From Acidobacteriota bacterium (GTDB lineage Bacteria > Acidobacteriota > Vicinamibacteria > Vicinamibacterales > UBA2999), in the NCBI GenBank assembly GCA_013813075.1, contig JACCSI010000608.1, forward strand, positions 1 through 8,384: DNA of 8,384 bases. Direction: 5' to 3'. Shown here piece after piece: positions 4,946-8,384 of this stretch. The notes under the pieces were generated by a model that saw nothing but the letters and a program-made list of their open reading frames with translations, searched no databases and was not told where the DNA came from. Position numbers and translations under genes: made by a program. The stretch's first letter is position 1. The number at the start of each line of letters is the position of its first letter.

Positions 4946-7093
4946 GTGCTACGGTGGAGTACGCTTGCACGACGTGTTGGACGCGCCCGCCAGTTCCGCC
5001 CCCGAACTTCGCGTTGCGCCACGCTCCCACAGCAGCGCGCTCGTTACAACGGCGTGGTGGGCGTCTCCGCGGGTACGCATCGTCGCCCTGATGTCGCGGT
5101 GGCGGTCATTTACTGGGTCATCGCCGAACTGACCCTCCTGCCCGCCACGTCGGCCGGGCGCGTGACCCCGATGTGGCCCGCCGCCGGGGTGGCCGTGGCC
5201 GCGATGTTGCTGCGAGGGCGTGGCCTGATCCCCGGCATCGCGGCCGGAGCATTCATCACCACATCGCTGCACATGTCGATCCCCGCGGCGTTTGCGATCG
5301 CGCTGGGGATCGTGCTCGAGGCGTTGAATGATGTGCGGCTGCTGCAGCGATTCGAATTCGATGAGCGCCTGGAACGTGTTCGCGATCCGCTGATTTTATC
5401 GGCTGTCTCGCTGGTTGGCGCCGCTGTGGCCGGCGTGCTCGGCATGCTGGCGATCGTCGTCAATGGGACGGCCGCACCCGAGCCACTGGTGGCCTTCGTC
5501 TTGTGGTGGATGCGCGACTGGATCGGCGTGCAGCTCGTCGTCGCGCTGGTGGCGACGTGGGCCCGGTCGCGTCGCCTGGACTGGACATGGCCGCGCCTGG
5601 CCGAAGCCATTGCGCTGTTGTTCGTGCTGGCGCTCCTGAGTCAATTGATGTTCGGACTGTGGTCGATCTTCCCCGGACAGAACGTTCCGATGGCGTTTCT
5701 GCTTTTTCCTGTCGTCGGCTACACCGGTTTGCGGTTTGGACCGTCCGGGGCGGCGACCGTCGTTGCCATCGTCGCCGCATTTGCGCTGCCCATTGCGGCG
5801 CTCGGCCTCGGTCCGTTCGCGCAGTTTCCCATTGGTGTCACGCAGTTTCTGCTGCACACGTTCCTGCTGTTTGGATGGTTGAGCGGCCAGACGCTCGCGG
5901 CCCTGATGTCCGAGCGCGAAGAGGCCCTCCGGCGTCACATGGCGCTGGAAGAGCAGCTTCGCCATTCCCAGAAGATGGAGGCGGTGGGCCGACTCGTCGG
6001 CGGCATCGCGCACGACTTCAACAACTTGCTCACGGCCATCCTCGGCTACACCGAGATGGTGATGGTCAGCCTCGAACCGGGCGACCCGCGTCGGGGTGAC
6101 ACCGAAGAGATCGCGCGTGCGGCCATGCGCGCTGCCGATCTGACTCGTCAGATGCTGGCGTTCAGCCGCAAGCAGGTCCTGCAGCCCGAGGTCATCGATC
6201 TCAATGTCACGTTATCCAAGGTCGAGCCGATGCTGAGGCGGGTCATTGGCGAAGACATCGTCATGACCATCGCGGCGAAGGCGACCGCAGCGCTGGTCCG
6301 CGTCGATCCCGGTCAGATCGAGCAGGTGATCATGAATCTTGTCGTCAACGCGCGCGACGCGATGCCGCGGGGCGGACGACTCACCGTCGAAACCTCGGAT
6401 GTCAGGCTCGACGCCAGCGCGCTGCCGCCGGACACCAAGCCCGGGATGTATGCCCTGCTGGCGGTGTCGGACACCGGCGTCGGCATGCCAGCCGACGTGC
6501 GCGCGCGTATTTTCGAGCCGTATTTCACGACCAAGGACATCGGCAAGGGCACTGGTCTGGGGCTGTCGACGGCGCACGGCATCATCCGGCAGAGTGACGG
6601 TCATATCCAGGTGTATAGCGAACCGGGGCTGGGCACCACGTTTCGAATTTACCTGCCCCGATCAGAGGCCGCCGCCACCGTGGAGGCGCCGGTCGACGAG
6701 AATATGCCGCGCGGCACTGAGCATATCCTGCTGGTCGAAGACGACCCGTCGGTGCGCCGGATGAGCCGCGAGATCCTCGAGCGTCTCGGCTACAGCATCA
6801 CTGAAGCGGCATCGGGACGCGCCGGGCTGGCGCTCGGCAGCGACGACACCAGGCATTTTGATCTGGCGTTCTGTGATGTCATTCTTGGTGACATCAGTGG
6901 TCCCGCGGTCTACGAAGCGCTGCGCGCGCTGCGTCCATCGGTGCGGGTGCTCTACATGTCGGGCTACGTTGACGAAGCCATCGTCCGCACCGGCGTGCTC
7001 GACGAGGGGCATCCGTTCCTGCAGAAGCCCTTCACGCCGCGCGATCTTGCGGTCAAGCTTCGCGAAGTGCTGGACCGCAAGGAGGATGAGTAG
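4946..7093 (+). CDS. MASE1-domain hybrid sensor histidine kinase with C-terminal receiver
   Basis: From GTG 4946 the protein has 715 residues. Residues about 49-325 form a MASE1-type integral membrane sensor of about eight helices, recognised by [13 protein letters not shown] (77-89) followed by PGIAAGAF. A short linker ([28 protein letters not shown]) leads into the dimerisation/phosphoacceptor domain with the HDFNNLL box, His 356. The ATPase domain shows an N box (N468), a G1 box DTGVGM (509-514), FEPYFTTK and a G2 box GTGLGLS (535-541). After a linker comes a receiver domain: acidic pair EDD (598-600), phosphoacceptor Asp 644 in FCDVILGD, Ser 672 in YMSGY, and Lys 694 in LQKPF. It would sense an unknown signal at the membrane, autophosphorylate and pass phosphate to its own receiver. 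No DNA-binding output domain is present. The first 45 or so residues are Arg-rich and poorly coding-like, so the start may be wrong or a frameshift may lie near 5091-5097. The next kinase is coupled to it. Confidence 0.9.
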   Translation: MLRWSTLARRVGRARQFRPRTSRCATLPQQRARYNGVVGVSAGTHRRPDVAVAVIYWVIAELTLLPATSAGRVTPMWPAAGVAVAAMLLRGRGLIPGIAAGAFITTSLHMSIPAAFAIALGIVLEALNDVRLLQRFEFDERLERVRDPLILSAVSLVGAAVAGVLGMLAIVVNGTAAPEPLVAFVLWWMRDWIGVQLVVALVATWARSRRLDWTWPRLAEAIALLFVLALLSQLMFGLWSIFPGQNVPMAFLLFPVVGYTGLRFGPSGAATVVAIVAAFALPIAALGLGPFAQFPIGVTQFLLHTFLLFGWLSGQTLAALMSEREEALRRHMALEEQLRHSQKMEAVGRLVGGIAHDFNNLLTAILGYTEMVMVSLEPGDPRRGDTEEIARAAMRAADLTRQMLAFSRKQVLQPEVIDLNVTLSKVEPMLRRVIGEDIVMTIAAKATAALVRVDPGQIEQVIMNLVVNARDAMPRGGRLTVETSDVRLDASALPPDTKPGMYALLAVSDTGVGMPADVRARIFEPYFTTKDIGKGTGLGLSTAHGIIRQSDGHIQVYSEPGLGTTFRIYLPRSEAAATVEAPVDENMPRGTEHILLVEDDPSVRRMSREILERLGYSITEAASGRAGLALGSDDTRHFDLAFCDVILGDISGPAVYEALRALRPSVRVLYMSGYVDEAIVRTGVLDEGHPFLQKPFTPRDLAVKLREVLDRKEDE
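7079..7085 (+). promoter_or_regulatory. Strong Shine-Dalgarno within the histidine-kinase 3' end
   Basis: AAGGAGG, a near-complete match to the anti-Shine-Dalgarno, lies 8 bases before GTG 7094. It sits in the last codons of the sensor kinase, whose TAG stop at 7091-7093 directly abuts the GTG. This decides the start of the Ser/Thr kinase and indicates translational coupling. Confidence 0.8.
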
Positions 7094-8384
7094 GTGATCG
7101 GCAAGACCATCTCCCACTACCGCATCATTTCGCAGCTTGGCAGCGGCGGCATGGGGGTCGTGTACGAAGCGGAGGACACGCGACTGGGACGCCACGTGGC
7201 CCTGAAGCTACTGCCGCCGGAAGCGCGCCTGGTGCCCGAAGCCGTGGACCGCTTCCTGCGGGAAGCACGGATCATCTCGACGCTGTCGCATCCGCATATC
7301 TGCACCCTCCACGATGTCGGCGAGTTCGAAGGGCAGCAGTTCATGGTGATGGAATTGCTCGAAGGCGAGCCGCTCAAAGCACGGATTGCGCGCGGGCCGC
7401 TGGCGCTGGAGGATCTGCTCGATCTCGGCGCTCAGATTGCCGACGCGCTCGATGCCGCCCATAGCGCCGGCGTCGTGCACCGTGACCTGAAACCGGCGAA
7501 TCTGTTTGTCAATCGGCGTGGCCAGGCCAAAGTGCTCGACTTCGGCGTCGCCAAGCTCGCGGAAAGCGGGCCGCAGGAGCATCCTGACCTCGCGCAGACG
7601 CTGATGGGCAGCGAGCTGACCACGGTGGGTTCGGCGATTGGCACCGTGGCGTATATGTCGCCGGAGCAGGCGCGCGGCCAGGACATCGACGCGCGCAGCG
7701 ATCTGTTCTCGTTCGGCGAAGTTCTCTACGAGATGGCCACAGCAAAACAGGCGTTTCCGGGACCGACGCCCGCCGTCATTTTTGAAGGCATTCTCACAAA
7801 GCAGCCGCCTCCGCCCTCGCAGATGAACGCGAATATTCCGGAGGGCTTCGATCGCATCATCTTCAAAGCGCTCGAAAAGGATCGGGAGACGCGATACCAA
7901 ACCGCCGCCGAGATGCGCGCCGACCTGAAGCGTCTGAAGCGGGATAGTGAAACCGGGAAGACGTTGTTGTCGGGTACGGCGGCTCCAACAGGCGCCGGTC
8001 GTCGTCGCCGTGCCCTTTTTCTAGGAGCGCCGTTGGTCACTGCTGCGGTGGTCGGCGGAGTTGTGCTGTGGCAGTCGCAGCGGACACCCGCGTTGACGGA
8101 GCGCGATACCGTCGTCCTGGCCGACTTCCGCAACCGCACCGGCGACACAATGTTCGACGACACGCTCAGTCAGGCGCTCGCGGTGCAGCTTCGGCAGTCT
8201 CCGTTCCTGAACTTGCTGCCCGATCAGCAAGTGGAGTCGACGCTGCGTCTCATGGGCCGGGAGCCAATGGGGCCGCTGACGCCCGAGATTGTGCGCGAGG
8301 TGTGCGTGCGCGCGGGCGCCAGGGCGATGCTTGCCGGCACCATCGCCGGTATCGGCAACAACTATCTGATTACGCTCAGCGCGC
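7094..8384 (+). CDS. Membrane-anchored Ser/Thr protein kinase (PknB-like), 3' end outside window
   Basis: The visible 430 residues start at GTG 7094 and stay open to the window end. Residues 10-280 form a complete Hanks-type kinase: glycine loop GSGGMGVV (16-23), ATP-binding Lys 38 in VALK, helix-C Glu 57, catalytic HRDLKPAN (129-136) with Asp 131, DFG (149-151), an activation segment with several Thr (169, 176, 177, 184) and SPE (189-191) in the APE position. All catalytic residues are present, so it should be active and of the RD type regulated in its activation loop. A basic RRRR (303-306) precedes one membrane helix (about 308-325), placing the kinase in the cytoplasm. The outer part begins [14 protein letters not shown] ... 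[22 protein letters not shown], the TolB-N/FlgO-like segment seen in many acidobacterial kinases, often followed by TPR repeats that would lie beyond the window. It shares an operon with the preceding histidine kinase. Confidence 0.92.
   Translation, partial: MIGKTISHYRIISQLGSGGMGVVYEAEDTRLGRHVALKLLPPEARLVPEAVDRFLREARIISTLSHPHICTLHDVGEFEGQQFMVMELLEGEPLKARIARGPLALEDLLDLGAQIADALDAAHSAGVVHRDLKPANLFVNRRGQAKVLDFGVAKLAESGPQEHPDLAQTLMGSELTTVGSAIGTVAYMSPEQARGQDIDARSDLFSFGEVLYEMATAKQAFPGPTPAVIFEGILTKQPPPPSQMNANIPEGFDRIIFKALEKDRETRYQTAAEMRADLKRLKRDSETGKTLLSGTAAPTGAGRRRRALFLGAPLVTAAVVGGVVLWQSQRTPALTERDTVVLADFRNRTGDTMFDDTLSQALAVQLRQSPFLNLLPDQQVESTLRLMGREPMGPLTPEIVREVCVRAGARAMLAGTIAGIGNNYLITLSA

Noticed and set aside
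4848..5132. Independent 94-codon gene ahead of the sensor kinase
   Set aside because: It overlaps the kinase frame and ends inside the first membrane helix; its coding-like signal is better explained as the true or frameshifted N-terminus of the kinase.
7208..7900. Open frame of 230 codons antisense to the Ser/Thr kinase
   Set aside because: The plus-strand frame here contains all kinase motifs; the antisense product has only Arg- and His-rich sequence.
1..8384. Defence system, toxin-antitoxin pair, CRISPR array, prophage or insertion sequence
   Set aside because: No direct-repeat array, transposase, integrase, terminal inverted repeats or known defence gene pair was seen; the nuclease fusion alone is not enough to claim a defence system.

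Overview
The window is GC-rich and densely coding, with strong G/C preference at third codon positions. It looks like a chromosomal segment from an Acidobacteriota-type bacterium. The main pointers are a Ser/Thr kinase with one membrane helix followed by an ADF-N-RTGD extracytoplasmic domain, a C-terminal fragment of a small 'DGKTLT ... VYERQ' protein, and an actinobacterial/acidobacterial-like ferrochelatase. This assignment is an inference from protein style, not from a marker gene. No tRNA, rRNA, CRISPR array, insertion sequence or phage gene was seen.

Layout. Positions 1-290 hold the 3' end of a small unnamed protein gene on the plus strand whose upstream part is out of frame or degraded. 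Positions 347-1423 (plus) encode a protein joining a DEDDy-type RNase H-like exonuclease domain to a DUF3293 domain, which is the most unusual architecture here. It converges on a small minus-strand gene (1434-1655) with a CxxxH/CxxC zinc-ribbon-like pattern. Upstream of that on the same minus strand is a large polytopic GT-C-like membrane protein (1757-3706). A compact divergent promoter region of about 110 bases separates it from the plus-strand ferrochelatase gene hemH (3818-4795). A MASE1 hybrid sensor histidine kinase (4946-7093, start uncertain) follows, and then a Ser/Thr protein kinase that begins on the base after the histidine kinase stop codon and runs off the window end (7094-8384).

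How the genes fit together. The two kinases are translationally coupled: the Shine-Dalgarno of the second lies inside the last codons of the first. This suggests a joint signalling module combining His-Asp and Ser/Thr phosphorylation. A near-perfect 20-base palindrome lies between hemH and the kinase pair and could be an operator. The membrane protein and the zinc-ribbon protein may form a small minus-strand operon. No pathway link between the nuclease fusion, the membrane protein, heme synthesis and the kinases is evident; most of the window reads as ordinary chromosomal gene order with several features worth checking.
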